Source of the DNA: Azonexus fungiphilus
GTDB taxonomy: Bacteria; Pseudomonadota; Gammaproteobacteria; Burkholderiales; Rhodocyclaceae
Length of the DNA: 64,000 bases
Reading direction: 5' to 3'
Assembly (NCBI RefSeq): GCF_003634965.1
Contig: NZ_RBXP01000001.1
Coordinates: forward strand, 124,001 to 188,000
Shown: in pieces, positions 43,929-54,811 of the stretch
Layout: each line of letters begins with the position of its first letter
Position numbering within the stretch: the first letter of the stretch is position 1
Notes under the pieces: model-generated
Seen by the model: the letters and a program-made list of their open reading frames with translations, nothing else
What the model was told of the DNA's origin: nothing
The model's database searches: none
Position numbers and translations under genes: made by a program

Positions 43929-44990
43929 ATGAACGTCACCCACGCCAACTTCGCCGGGCTCGACCTGCTGGCCTCGGCGGTCCTGCTGATCGACGACGGC
44001 CAGGCCATCCGCTACCTCAACCCGGCCGGCGAGAACCTGCTCGCGGTGAGCAGCCGCAGCGTCGTCGGCAAGCGCCTGGGCGAGGTCTGCCAGTGTTCGT
44101 CCACGCTGCAGGCGGCGATTGACAACGGCCTGCACAACAACTGGGGCTATACCGGCCAGAATATCTCCCTCGGTCGTGCCGACGGCGAAACGCTGCACCT
44201 CAACTGCACGGTGACACCGCTGCGCCCCGATATCGCCGCCGGCATGCGCCTGCTGCTCGAACTGCAGCCGATCGACCACCATCTGGCGGCGACCCGCGAG
44301 GAGCGCCTGCTCGAGCAGCAGCAAGCCAACCGCGAGCTGATCCGCAATCTCGCCCACGAGATCAAGAATCCGCTCGGCGGCATCCGCGGTGCCGCGCAAC
44401 TGCTCGAGCACGAACTCGGCAACCCGTCGCTCAAGGAATACACCCAGGTCATCATCAAGGAGGCCGACCGCCTGCAGGACCTGATGCAGCGTTTGCTGAC
44501 GCCGCACCGGGCGATGCTGCCGACGACGGTCAACATCCACGAGATTCTCGAACGGGTGCGCAGCCTGCTCACTGCCGAATTCGCCGAGGGCCTGCGCGTC
44601 CGCCGCGATTACGACACCAGCCTGCCGGAACTGGTCGGCGACCGCGAGCAGTTGATCCAGGCGGTGCTCAACATCGCCCGCAACGCCGCCCAGGCGATGG
44701 CCGGGCAGGGCGAGATCGTCCTCCGCACGCGGGCGCTGCGCCAGGTCACGCTGGCCAAGAAACGCTACCGGCTGGCAATGGAGATCAAGGTCATCGACAA
44801 CGGCCCGGGGATTCCCGACGACATCCGCGAGCGCATGTTCTACCCGCTGGTTTCCGGGCGCGAAGGCGGCAACGGGCTGGGCCTGACGATTGCCCAGAAT
44901 TTCATCCAGCATCACCAGGGCAGCATCGACTGTCACAGCCGACCCGGGCAGACGGTATTCACGCTGCGTCTGCCGGTGGAGCCGGCCTGA
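43929..44990 (+). CDS. ntrB: Nitrogen regulation sensor histidine kinase NtrB
   Basis: 353 aa. PAS domain near residues 8-110, dimerisation helix with HEIKNPLGGIRGAAQLL (His about 142), then the GHKL ATPase with NIARNAAQAM, DNGPGIPDDI and NGLGLTIAQNF. Lacks TM segments, as expected for cytosolic NtrB. Phosphorylates NtrC under nitrogen limitation; GlnB controls the switch. It lies 48 bases before ntrC. Confidence 0.97.
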   Translation: MNVTHANFAGLDLLASAVLLIDDGQAIRYLNPAGENLLAVSSRSVVGKRLGEVCQCSSTLQAAIDNGLHNNWGYTGQNISLGRADGETLHLNCTVTPLRPDIAAGMRLLLELQPIDHHLAATREERLLEQQQANRELIRNLAHEIKNPLGGIRGAAQLLEHELGNPSLKEYTQVIIKEADRLQDLMQRLLTPHRAMLPTTVNIHEILERVRSLLTAEFAEGLRVRRDYDTSLPELVGDREQLIQAVLNIARNAAQAMAGQGEIVLRTRALRQVTLAKKRYRLAMEIKVIDNGPGIPDDIRERMFYPLVSGREGGNGLGLTIAQNFIQHHQGSIDCHSRPGQTVFTLRLPVEPA

Positions 44991-45038
44991 GTCTTGCTTT
45001 GAAGCGCAGGACATTGAGATAGGAAAAGGCAAGAAGAC

Positions 45039-46451
<1,413 letters not shown>

Positions 46452-46461
46452 AATCTCCGGC

Positions 46462-47244
46462 ATGCCCCTGATCGATCCCGTCTTGCTCAAGACCCGGCTG
46501 GGAAACCTGGCCGGGCGTTTCGACGTCGATGCTCTCGACGCCTGCGATTCCACCAGCAGCGAACTGCTGCGCCGCGTCGGCGCGCCGGCCGGAAGCGTCG
46601 TCGTTGCCGACCGCCAGAGCGCCGGGCGCGGCCGGCGTGGCCGGCAGTGGCTGTCGGACCCGGCGGCCAGCCTGACCTTCTCGCTGCTCTGGCGATTGCC
46701 GGCCGGTCATCCGCCGGGCGGCCTGTCGCTTGCCGTCGGCGTTGCGCTGCTGCGGGCGCTGACCCGGCTGGGCGCCGCCGGGGTCTGCCTGAAGTGGCCG
46801 AACGACGTCCTGCTGGCCGGCGACGGCGGCTTCGCCAAGCTCGCCGGCATCCTCGTCGAACTGACCAGCGACCGCCGCGGCACCCAGGCCTGCATCGGCA
46901 TCGGCATCAACCTGGCGACGCCGGCCGGCGAGTTCGCCCAGCCGGTGGCCGGCCTCGAACGGGCGATCGCCGGCGGGGTCGAGCGGCACGCGTTGCTGGC
47001 GGCTATCCTGACGGCGCTGGTCGAGGTCCTCGACACGTTCACGGTCGACGGCTTCGCGGCACTGAAAACCGAGTGGGAGCGCGGGCACGCCTGGCAGGAC
47101 CGGCCGGTGCGCCTGCTCGCCGACGGCGAGGGCGAACGCAGCGGCATCTGTCGCGGCGTCGATGCCGACGGTGCGCTGCTGCTGGCCACCGCCGCCGGCG
47201 TCGAGCGCATCCTGGCCGGCGACCTCAGCCTGCGTGCCGCATGA
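46462..47244 (+). CDS. birA: Biotin--[acetyl-CoA-carboxylase] ligase, no HTH domain
   Basis: 260 aa from ATG 46462; the frame extends to 46378 inside ntrC. CDSTSSELLR, ADRQSAGRGRRGRQWLS, LKWPNDVLL and GIGINL match the catalytic domain. The N-terminal winged helix of E. coli BirA is absent, so it is a ligase without repressor function. Overlaps coaX by ATGA. Confidence 0.94.
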   Translation: MPLIDPVLLKTRLGNLAGRFDVDALDACDSTSSELLRRVGAPAGSVVVADRQSAGRGRRGRQWLSDPAASLTFSLLWRLPAGHPPGGLSLAVGVALLRALTRLGAAGVCLKWPNDVLLAGDGGFAKLAGILVELTSDRRGTQACIGIGINLATPAGEFAQPVAGLERAIAGGVERHALLAAILTALVEVLDTFTVDGFAALKTEWERGHAWQDRPVRLLADGEGERSGICRGVDADGALLLATAAGVERILAGDLSLRAA

Positions 47245-47963
47245 TCCTCTGTCTCGACAGCGGCAACAGCCGGATCAAGTACGGCTTCTGCGCCGCCGAC
47301 GGCGACTGGCTGGCCTGCGGTGCCCTGGCCCATGACCAGTGCGGCGAGTTGACCCGGCTGCTCGGCGAGTGGCCGACGCCGACGCGCATCCTGCTTGCCA
47401 ACGTCGCCGGTGCCGCCGCCGAGGCGCGCATCCGGGCAGCGCTCGGCGATTGTGCCGGGCACCTCGAGGTGGTGCGCAGCACGCCGGCGGCGGCCGGTGT
47501 GGTCAACGGTTATCGCCAACCGGAGCGTCTCGGCGTCGATCGCTGGTGCGCGCTGATCGGCGCCCGTCAGCTGCAGGCCGGCGCCCTGCTCGTGGTGATG
47601 GCCGGGACGGCGACGACGATCGACGCCCTCGATGCCGACGGGCGCTTCCTCGGTGGCCTGATCCTGCCCGGTCAGCAGCTGATGCTGGCGGCGCTGGCCC
47701 GGGCGACCGCCGGTCTGCCATTTGCTGCCGGCCGTCATGCCGCCTGGCCGCAGAGCACCGACGACGCCATCGTCAGCGGCGCCCTCGAAGCCCAGGCGGG
47801 CGCCGTTGAGCGGGCCTGGGCGCGTCTTCCGGGCGCTGTGCGCAGCTGCCTGGTGTCCGGCGGCAATGCCGAGGCGCTGATCGAGCACCTTGTCATACCG
47901 GCGGTGCGGGCGGACAATCTTCCCCTGCACGGGCTGCGCCAGCTGGCCCGCGAAACCGCCTGA
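47241..47963 (+). CDS. coaX: Type III pantothenate kinase
   Basis: 240 aa from ATG 47241, overlapping the birA stop. DSGNSRIKYGF near residue 6, GVDRWCALIGA near 100, GTATTIDALD near 120 and GGLILPG are the CoaX signatures of the ASKHA fold. It phosphorylates pantothenate in CoA synthesis and is not feedback-inhibited by CoA. birA-coaX adjacency is common in betaproteobacteria. Confidence 0.95.
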   Translation: MILCLDSGNSRIKYGFCAADGDWLACGALAHDQCGELTRLLGEWPTPTRILLANVAGAAAEARIRAALGDCAGHLEVVRSTPAAAGVVNGYRQPERLGVDRWCALIGARQLQAGALLVVMAGTATTIDALDADGRFLGGLILPGQQLMLAALARATAGLPFAAGRHAAWPQSTDDAIVSGALEAQAGAVERAWARLPGAVRSCLVSGGNAEALIEHLVIPAVRADNLPLHGLRQLARETA

Positions 47964-47987
47964 AGCAAGCGCCTGAACTGAGCTGTC

Positions 47988-49292
47988 ATGGAAATCATCC
48001 CGGTTGCCGAACTCAAGATCGGCATGTTCATCGTCGAGCCGGACTGCCCGTGGACGGAGTTTTCCTTCGCCCTGCAGGGATTTCTCGTCAGCACGCCGGA
48101 GCAGGTCGAAATCTTCCAGCGCAAGTGCCGCTTCGTCGAGATCGACCGCTCGCGCTCGCTGAACGAGCACTACGCGGCGCCGAAGGCACGACTCGACCGG
48201 CCCTTGCGGGCGCTGCCGCCGGCTTTCGCCAGCGCGCCGGAGAGCCCGCTCGGGCGCCGGCCGCCGGTGTTCTCGGCGGAGCAGGTCGAGCGCCAGAAGC
48301 GCCGGCGGCGCTTCCTCGACTTCCTCCACGGCCAGGTTGGCGACGCCCACGTGCAGGCGCTCAGCCGTGAGCTGGCCTACATCGAGCCGCGCTACGACGG
48401 CCTGCAGCGGGCACTGCAGCAGACGCTGCAGCACGTCAGCGCCGAGCTCCATTTCGATTTCGGCAACGTCCGCGAGGGCGTGCGCGACGTCGCCGGCAGC
48501 CTGCAGCGCAACCCGGATGCGGTGATGTGGCTGCTCCGCCTGAAGAGCATGGACCAGTACAGCTTCGACCATGCCATGGATGTTTCCGTGCATGCGCTGC
48601 TGCTCGGCGGGCATATCGGCTGGCGCGGCCAGCGCCTGCTCGAACTCGGCGTGGCCGGCCTGCTCCAGGATGTCGGCAAGACCCAGGTGCCGGCCGAACT
48701 GCTGGCCAAGGCCGAGCCGCTCGACGCCGACGAGCAGTACCTGGTGCGTTCGCACGTCGCCAGCTCGCTGGAGATCCTGATGCGCCAGGCGCACCTGCCG
48801 CCGGAAGTGCTGCAGATCGTTTCCCGCCACCACGAACGCTGGGATGGCAGCGGCTATCCGCAGGGCCTGCGCTGCGAGCAGATCGGCCTGGCCGCCGAGA
48901 TCGCCGGCCTCGTCGATTCGTTCTGCGCGATGCTGCGCAACAAGCCCTACCGCAACGCGATCGGCCACCAGCAGGCGCTCGAGGAGCTGTTCGCCCTGCG
49001 CAACAAGCAGTTCAACCCGGTGCTGATGGAGCAGTTCGTCCAGTGCGTCGGCCTCTATCCGATCGGCACGCTGGTCGAGTTCGACAGCGGTGAGGTCGGC
49101 GTCGTCATCCAGCAGAACCGCGTCCAGCGCTCGCGTCCGCGCGTGCTGCTGATGCTCGACGCGGACAAGGCGCCGGTACGCAGCTACCGGGTATTCGATT
49201 TGCGCGATCCCGATTGCGCGGCGGTGCGGATTGCCCGCGCGCTGCCCGGCGACGCTTACGGACTGTCGGCACATGACTACTACCTCGGCTAG
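47988..49292 (+). CDS. HD-GYP domain protein with altered HD motif (QD)
   Basis: 434 aa. DUF3391-like N-terminal region (PVAELKIGMFIVEPDCPW) and HD-GYP domain (about 180-390): FDHAMDVSVHALLLG, GLLQDVGKTQVP, RSHVASSLEIL, HHERWDGSGYPQGL and a final LVDSF. The canonical HD at the LLHDIGK position is Gln227-Asp228 here, so one metal ligand is missing. HD-GYP proteins hydrolyse c-di-GMP; with Q in place of H the activity may be weakened or lost. Overlaps the EAL gene by 20 bases, forming a c-di-GMP pair. Confidence 0.9.
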   Translation: MEIIPVAELKIGMFIVEPDCPWTEFSFALQGFLVSTPEQVEIFQRKCRFVEIDRSRSLNEHYAAPKARLDRPLRALPPAFASAPESPLGRRPPVFSAEQVERQKRRRRFLDFLHGQVGDAHVQALSRELAYIEPRYDGLQRALQQTLQHVSAELHFDFGNVREGVRDVAGSLQRNPDAVMWLLRLKSMDQYSFDHAMDVSVHALLLGGHIGWRGQRLLELGVAGLLQDVGKTQVPAELLAKAEPLDADEQYLVRSHVASSLEILMRQAHLPPEVLQIVSRHHERWDGSGYPQGLRCEQIGLAAEIAGLVDSFCAMLRNKPYRNAIGHQQALEELFALRNKQFNPVLMEQFVQCVGLYPIGTLVEFDSGEVGVVIQQNRVQRSRPRVLLMLDADKAPVRSYRVFDLRDPDCAAVRIARALPGDAYGLSAHDYYLG

Positions 49293-50964
49293 ACGGGATG
49301 CTTCTTTCATCGACTTTGCCGCCTTCGGCCTCGGCGACGAGGAACTGGTTTCGCTGCGCAGCCTGAGCGACATCTGGGGCATGGCGCTGCGCGAGATCCG
49401 GCCGCAGGTCGCCAACGATCCGGTTTTGCTCGATTTTCTCGAGTTGACCGAGGAATTGCCGCTTGCCCTGGCCGATCCGGCCTGGCAGCAGCACTGGGTG
49501 CGCGGCTGGCACGGCCTGGCCAGCCGCGGTTACGCGGTGGTCGAGATCCTGCGCCTGTTCTTCGCCGCCGTCGTTCGCTGCGAACAGGAACTGATCGGCG
49601 ACCGCGACAGCGTCGGCCGCGTCGTCCTGGCGCTGTTTTCCTGCCTGCGCCGGGCCGTGCTGGCGGCGGTCAGTTGCGCCCTCGAACTCGGCGAGGAAGC
49701 CCAGCAGGAGGCCGCCGGCCTGCCCGGCGAACTGGCCGCGCTGCGCTGCCTGCGCGAACTGCTGACGGTCGACCGCCAGGTCGGCCTGCTTTCGGTCTCG
49801 GTGATCAACCGCGATTCCTTCGCCTACATCGCCGCCAGCGACCTGCAACGCCTGCCGGCGATGCTCGCCGCGCACATCGCCCAGCGCCTGCGTCCCGACG
49901 ACCGCGTCTTCGCCGGCCGCGAAGGCGAATGGCTGGTCATCCTCCCCGATGTGCACGCGATGTCGCAGCCGGCGCTGGCTGCCAGCCACATCGGCAAGAT
50001 TTTCGAAGCGCCGGTGGTGCTGTTCGGCGGCGGCAAGATCATGATGCAGGCCACCGTCGGTGCGGCGATGCTGCCCGAGCATGCGCTCGACGCCGAGGGC
50101 GCGCTGCATGCCGCGCGCCTGGCACGCTGGGACGCCGCCAGCCGGCGCCAGGGCTTTGCCTGGTTCGATCCGCGCCTGGGCGCCGACTGGCAGCAGCGTT
50201 ACCACCAGGTCGAGAGCCTGCGCGAGGCCTTGCAGCAGGAAGCCCTGGCCCTGTACCTGCAGCCGCAGGTCGACCTGGCCAGCGGCCGCTGCATCGGTGC
50301 CGAGCTGCTGCTGCGCTGGCGCGGCAGCGATGGCGCCTGGATGGATCCGCCGGCGATCATCGAGCTGATCGAGGAAAACGGCTGGCGCACCACGTACACC
50401 GACTGGCTCCTGCGCGCCGCCATGCGCACCGCTGCCGAGCTCGATGCGGCCGGCATCGGCATCGGTCTGGCCTGCAACCTGACGGTTGCCGACATGGTCG
50501 ACGAGGAACTGCCGGAGCTGCTGGGCCAGTGCCTGGAAACCTGGCAGCTGCCGGGGTCGCGGTTCACCCTCGAGCTCACCGAGTCGGCGCTGATGGCCGA
50601 CCGCGAGCAGGGGCTGGCCATCATGCGGCGGTTGCGCGCGCTCGGTTGCCGGTTGGCGCTCGATGATTTCGGGACCGGCTACTCGTCGCTCAGCTACCTG
50701 GTCAGCCTGCCGATCAACGAGATCAAGATCGACCGCTCGTTCATCGTCGGCATGCTCGATTCGATCGACAGCCTGCGCATCGTCAGCACCATCGTCGACC
50801 TGGCCCGCGACCTCGGCATGCTGCCGCTGGCCGAGGGCGTCGAGGACCTGCGCCAGCGCGAGCAGTTGCTCGAACTTGGCTGCGCCGCGGCCCAGGGGTA
50901 TCTTTACGCGGCGCCGATGCCGCTCGACGAGTTCGTGGCCTGGTTCCGCGCCCGTCATCCCTGA
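49273..50964 (+). CDS. EAL-domain c-di-GMP phosphodiesterase with N-terminal sensory region
   Basis: 563 aa from ATG 49273 (overlapping the HD-GYP gene). N-terminal about 160 residues are helical, a degenerate GGDEF-like part follows near 160-305, then an EAL domain: GAELLLRWRG, CNLTVADMV, LELTESALM, LDDFGTGYSSLSYL, EIKIDRSFIVG and LAEGVED. All key metal and catalytic residues of EAL domains are visible, so it is probably active and may be the real phosphodiesterase of the pair with the QD HD-GYP protein. Confidence 0.92.
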   Translation: MTTTSARRDASFIDFAAFGLGDEELVSLRSLSDIWGMALREIRPQVANDPVLLDFLELTEELPLALADPAWQQHWVRGWHGLASRGYAVVEILRLFFAAVVRCEQELIGDRDSVGRVVLALFSCLRRAVLAAVSCALELGEEAQQEAAGLPGELAALRCLRELLTVDRQVGLLSVSVINRDSFAYIAASDLQRLPAMLAAHIAQRLRPDDRVFAGREGEWLVILPDVHAMSQPALAASHIGKIFEAPVVLFGGGKIMMQATVGAAMLPEHALDAEGALHAARLARWDAASRRQGFAWFDPRLGADWQQRYHQVESLREALQQEALALYLQPQVDLASGRCIGAELLLRWRGSDGAWMDPPAIIELIEENGWRTTYTDWLLRAAMRTAAELDAAGIGIGLACNLTVADMVDEELPELLGQCLETWQLPGSRFTLELTESALMADREQGLAIMRRLRALGCRLALDDFGTGYSSLSYLVSLPINEIKIDRSFIVGMLDSIDSLRIVSTIVDLARDLGMLPLAEGVEDLRQREQLLELGCAAAQGYLYAAPMPLDEFVAWFRARHP

Positions 50965-50989
50965 ATTTCCCGTCATCCTGGAGCGTGCC

Positions 50990-51970
50990 ATGTCCCTGAC
51001 CGGTTTCATCAAGAAGCAGTTCATCGATGTCCTGGAGTGGCTCGAGCCCGACGACGGCACGCTGGCCTGGCGCTACCCGGTTGCCGACAACGAGATCCAG
51101 CACGGCGCCAGCCTCACCGTGCGTCCGGCGCAGGCAGCGCTGTTCATCGACCAGGGGCGGATCGCCGACTGTTTCGGCCCCGGCCGCTACCGCCTGGAAA
51201 CGGCGACACTGCCGCTGCTCACCAATCTGCGCCACTGGGACAAGCTGTTCGCCTCGCCGTTCAAGAGCGACGTCCATTTCTTCTCGACCCGGCGCCAGCT
51301 CGACCGCACCTGGGGCACGGCGACGCCGCTCAGCCTGCGCGACCGCGAGTTCGGCGCCGTCCGCCTGCGCGCCTACGGCACCTATGCCTACCATGTCGCC
51401 GATCCGGCGCGTTTCTTCACCCAGGTGTGCGGCAGCAGCGAGCGCTACGATCGTGAGCAGCTCGAGGGCCAGTTGCGCAGCACGCTGGTTGCCGGTCTGG
51501 CCGACGTCTTCGCCGGCTCGAGCTTGCCTTTCCTCGATCTCGCCGGCAACCAGGCGGCCCTGGCGCAGGCCTTGCAGGCGCGGCTGGCGGTCGCCTTCGC
51601 CGAGCTCGGGCTGGCCCTCGACGGCCTGGTCGTCGAAAACGTCTCGCTGCCCGACGAACTGCAGAAGGCGCTCGACCAGCGCATCGCCATGGGCATCGTC
51701 GGCGATCTTGCGTCTTACACCCGCTATCAGGTCGCCAGCAGCATTCCCGATGCGGCCCGCAACGAAGGCGGGCTGGCGGCGCTGGGCGCCGGTCTCGGCG
51801 TCGGCCAGATGTTCGGCCAGGCGGTCGGCGCGGCGCTGCCGGTCGCAGCCGAGGCGGTCGACGAGGTCGCGGCGACGCTGGAAAAGCTGCATGCCCTGGT
51901 CGGCAAGGGAGTGCTGACGCAGGCCGAGTTCGACGCCAAGAAAGCGGAATTGCTCAAAAAACTCGGTTGA
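50990..51970 (+). CDS. SPFH-domain protein with SHOCT tail
   Basis: 326 aa. ATG at 50990 preceded by GGAGC. SPFH-like core with TVRPAQAALFIDQGRIAD and DREFGAVRLRAYGTYAYHV, and a C-terminal SHOCT-like segment LEKLHALVGKGVLTQAEFDA (about 298-317). These proteins are often called virion core protein-like; they sit with Gly-rich membrane partners and function is poorly defined. Convergent with the GRDP-like gene. Confidence 0.8.
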   Translation: MSLTGFIKKQFIDVLEWLEPDDGTLAWRYPVADNEIQHGASLTVRPAQAALFIDQGRIADCFGPGRYRLETATLPLLTNLRHWDKLFASPFKSDVHFFSTRRQLDRTWGTATPLSLRDREFGAVRLRAYGTYAYHVADPARFFTQVCGSSERYDREQLEGQLRSTLVAGLADVFAGSSLPFLDLAGNQAALAQALQARLAVAFAELGLALDGLVVENVSLPDELQKALDQRIAMGIVGDLASYTRYQVASSIPDAARNEGGLAALGAGLGVGQMFGQAVGAALPVAAEAVDEVAATLEKLHALVGKGVLTQAEFDAKKAELLKKLG

Positions 51971-51979
51971 CCGTCAGCG

Positions 51980-52624
51980 TCAGTCGCCGCCGCCGCCACA
52001 GCCGCCACCATCGCCGCCGCTGTCGCCGTCACTGCCGGAGCTGCCGGCACAGCCGCTGCTGCAGCCGATATGGCTGGCGCAATAACCGCCGTTGCTGCTG
52101 CTCCCGGCGGCCAGGCAGTCGAGTCGATAGACGAAGCCGCCGGCGATGCCAAGGGCGGCGTCGAGGGCGAACAGGCGGGGCAGTCGCGTCGGCGTCCGCG
52201 GGTCGATGCCCTCGTGCGCGCACGCCAGCCGCCAGGCCCGGCGCAGGCCCTGGCTGGCCTGGGTCGGCGAGGCCATCGCCTCGACCGGCGTATGGTGCAG
52301 GAAGCGGCCAAAGGCCCGGGCACAGAAACGCTGGTAGTCGCGGGTAAACAGGATGAACTCGTGCCAGGCGTCGTCCACCGCTTGCGAGGGCATCGCCACC
52401 AGGCGCCGTCCCGCGGCATTGCAGATCAGGAAATAGTCGCGCAAGGCAGCGAATACCTCGGCCCGCTGCTGCGCATCGAGTTCCGGCCGGCGCGCCGCGA
52501 GGCGCCGGTCGAGGCGTTCCTGCAGCGGGAAGTCCTCGATGAAGCGGGCCCGCCCGGCCTGTTGCCATTGGCGCCAGGCCAGCCAGAGTCCGAGCAGGGC
52601 GGCGGCGAGCAGGACGAACTGCAT
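51980..52624 (-). CDS. GRDP-like protein with Gly/Cys-rich tail
   Basis: 214 aa from ATG 52624 (overlapping the gabD stop by ATGA). An N-terminal TM helix (MQFVLLAAALLGLWLAWRQW) precedes the GRDP-like motif VDDAWHEFILFTRDYQRFC and FGRFLHHTPVEAM. The last about 35 residues are Gly/Ser/Cys-rich (GYCASHIGCSSGC and then mostly Gly with Asp). Unknown function; the tail resembles those of TIGR04222-like or SPFH-partner membrane proteins. The convergent SPFH gene may be functionally linked. Confidence 0.7.
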   Translation of the reverse strand: MQFVLLAAALLGLWLAWRQWQQAGRARFIEDFPLQERLDRRLAARRPELDAQQRAEVFAALRDYFLICNAAGRRLVAMPSQAVDDAWHEFILFTRDYQRFCARAFGRFLHHTPVEAMASPTQASQGLRRAWRLACAHEGIDPRTPTRLPRLFALDAALGIAGGFVYRLDCLAAGSSSNGGYCASHIGCSSGCAGSSGSDGDSGGDGGGCGGGGD

Positions 52625-54075
52625 CAGCCGACCGCGAAGCAGAGGTATTTGACTTCGAGGTATTCCTCGATCCCGTACTTCGAGCCTTCGCGGCCGACGC
52701 CGGACTGCTTGATGCCGCCGAAGGGCGCCACCTCGTTCGAGATCAGGCCGGTGTTGATGCCAACCATGCCGTACTCGAGCGCTTCGCCGACGCGCCAGGC
52801 GCGGCCGATGTCGCGACTGTAGAAATAGGCGGCGAGGCCGAACTCGGTGTCGTTGGCCATCGCCACCGCCTCTTCCTCGCGCTCGAAGCGGAACAGCGGC
52901 GCCAGCGGCCCGAAGGTCTCCTCGCGGGCGACCTGCATGTCGCGGGTGACGTCGGCCAGCACCGTCGGCTGGTAGAAGTTGCCGCCGCGCGCGTGGCGGG
53001 CGCCGCCGCAGAGCACGCGGGCGCCCTTGGCGAGCGCGTCGGCGACGTGGGCTTCGACCTTGGCCAGTCCGGCGGCGTTGATCAGCGGCCCCTGGGCGAC
53101 GCCGGGCTCGCTGCCGGCGCCGACCTTGAGTTCGGCGGCACGGGCCGCGAAGCGGCTGGCGAAGTCCTCGTAGATGCCGGCCTGGACCAGGAAACGATTG
53201 GCGCAGACGCAGGTCTGGCCGGTGTTGCGGTATTTGGCGACGAGCGCGCCTTCGACGGCGGCATCGACGTCGGCGTCGTCGAAGACGATGAAGGGGGCGT
53301 TGCCGCCGAGTTCGAGCGACAGCTTCTTGATGGTCGGCGCGCACTGCGCCATCAGCTTGCGGCCGACTGCGGTCGACCCGGTGAACGACAGCTTTTTGAC
53401 GATCGGGCTGGCGCACAGCTCGCCGCCGATGGCGACCGGGTCGCCGGTGACGACGTTCAGCACGCCGGCCGGAAAGCCCGCCTGCTCGGCCAGCGCGGCC
53501 AGCGCCAGGGCGGTCAGCGGGGTTGCCTCGGCCGGCTTGACGACGACCGTGCAGCCGGCGGCAAGCGCCGGCGCGACCTTGCGCGTGATCATTGCCAGCG
53601 GGAAGTTCCACGGGGTGATCGCGGCACAGACGCCGACCGGCTGCTTGACCACCAGCAGGCGGGTGGCCGGGTTCGGGCTGGGAATGCTCTCGCCGTAGGT
53701 GCGTTTGCCCTCCTCGGCGAACCATTCGACGAAGGAGGCGCCGTAGGTCGCCTCGCCCCGCGCTTCGCTCAGTGGCTTGCCGCCCTCGGCAGTGATCAGC
53801 GCGGCGAGATCGTCGGCGTGGTCGAGGATCAGGCGCTGCCAGGCGAGCAGCAGCTGGCCGCGCTGGCGGGCGGTGAGCGCCCGCCAGGCCGGCAGGGCGG
53901 CATCGGCGGCGGCAATCGCGCGCCGGGTTTCGGCGGCGCCGCAGCGCGGCACTTCGGCGATGCGTTCGCCGCTGGCCGGGTCAACGACGGTCAGCGTGGC
54001 GCCGCTGTCGGCGCCGACCCATTTTCCGTCGATCAGGTTGGTCGACCGTAACAATCCCGGGTTCTGCAAATTCAT
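52624..54075 (-). CDS. gabD: Succinate-semialdehyde dehydrogenase
   Basis: 483 aa. ALDH-family signatures: TPWNFPLAMITRKVAPALAA, FTGSTAVGRKLM, LELGGNAPFIVFDDADVD (catalytic Glu) and RNTGQTCVCANRFLV (catalytic Cys). Length and the GKWVGADSG start match GabD. It oxidises succinic semialdehyde to succinate with NADP+. gabT is not nearby, so the role may be broader. Confidence 0.9.
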   Translation of the reverse strand: MNLQNPGLLRSTNLIDGKWVGADSGATLTVVDPASGERIAEVPRCGAAETRRAIAAADAALPAWRALTARQRGQLLLAWQRLILDHADDLAALITAEGGKPLSEARGEATYGASFVEWFAEEGKRTYGESIPSPNPATRLLVVKQPVGVCAAITPWNFPLAMITRKVAPALAAGCTVVVKPAEATPLTALALAALAEQAGFPAGVLNVVTGDPVAIGGELCASPIVKKLSFTGSTAVGRKLMAQCAPTIKKLSLELGGNAPFIVFDDADVDAAVEGALVAKYRNTGQTCVCANRFLVQAGIYEDFASRFAARAAELKVGAGSEPGVAQGPLINAAGLAKVEAHVADALAKGARVLCGGARHARGGNFYQPTVLADVTRDMQVAREETFGPLAPLFRFEREEEAVAMANDTEFGLAAYFYSRDIGRAWRVGEALEYGMVGINTGLISNEVAPFGGIKQSGVGREGSKYGIEEYLEVKYLCFAVG

Positions 54076-54133
54076 GACTTGAAATATCCTGTAGAAACGC
54101 TAAGTTGTAGGCACTTTCAAGAAAATACCTTAG

Positions 54134-54637
54134 ATGATCGCCCGGGTCCTGCCGCTTTCCCTGTTGTGCTGCGCACTGCTGCTCGCTGCCTGCGGCAGCC
54201 CGGCGCCGCGTGCGCCGACCGGCCCGGGAACTATAACCCAGGCACCGCGGGCGGTCAGCGGACAGGCGGTCGAGGTGGTGCTCTACGCGATGTCGCTGAT
54301 CGACACCGGCTACCGCTTCGGCGGCAAGAACCCGGAAGCCGGCCTCGACTGCAGCGGCATGGTCAGCTACATCTTCGACCGTGCCGCCGGCCTGCGGATT
54401 CAGGGCAGCGCCGCCGACATCGCCCGCCGTGGCCGGCCGGTCGAGCGCGAGGCGCTGCGCCCCGGCGACCTGGTCTTCTTCAACACGATGAACCGGCCGT
54501 TCTCGCATGTCGGCATCTACATCGGCGACGACCGCTTCGTGCATGCGCCCTCGACCAACGGCAAGGTCCGCATCGAGCAGATGGACAACCGCTATTTCGC
54601 ACAGCGCTACGAAGCGGCGCGGACATTCTTCGACTGA
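54134..54637 (+). CDS. NlpC/P60 cell-wall endopeptidase lipoprotein
   Basis: 167 aa. Lipobox LLLAACGS places Cys near residue 20. NlpC/P60 catalytic triad: GLDCSGMV (Cys), SHVGIYIGD (His) and FVHAPS (His). Cuts peptidoglycan stem peptides (gamma-D-Glu-diaminopimelate). Similar to Spr/MepS-type murein hydrolases. Divergent from gabD. Confidence 0.93.
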   Translation: MIARVLPLSLLCCALLLAACGSPAPRAPTGPGTITQAPRAVSGQAVEVVLYAMSLIDTGYRFGGKNPEAGLDCSGMVSYIFDRAAGLRIQGSAADIARRGRPVEREALRPGDLVFFNTMNRPFSHVGIYIGDDRFVHAPSTNGKVRIEQMDNRYFAQRYEAARTFFD

Positions 54638-54690
54638 GCCGGCAACGCCATGGACGCCGCCGGCCTGCTCGGAGTACAATTGCGCCCTTT

Positions 54691-54767
54691 CCGCCCGTAG
54701 CTCAGCTGGATAGAGTACTGCCCTCCGAAGGCAGGGGTCGTGCGTTCGAATCGCGCCGGGCGGGCCA
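54691..54767 (+). tRNA. tRNA-Arg (anticodon CCG)
   Basis: A 77-base cloverleaf: acceptor CCGCCCG / CGGGCGG, D-arm GCTCAGCTGGATAGAGT, anticodon stem CTGCC/GGCAG with loop CTCCGAA (anticodon CCG, reads CGG Arg codons), T-arm GTGCG-TTCGAAT-CGCGC, discriminator G and encoded CCA. It is the insertion point for the integrase element on its 3' side. Confidence 0.96.
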
Positions 54768-54775
54768 AATAAATC

Positions 54776-54810
54776 AACGGCTTGGACTATTTGTGGTCCA
54801 AGCCGTTTTT
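54776..54810 (+). terminator. Terminator after tRNA-Arg
   Basis: AACGGCTTGGAC (54776-54787) pairs with GTCCAAGCCGTT (54796-54807) around an 8-base loop and is followed by TTTTT. Confidence 0.9.
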
Positions 54811-54811
54811 G

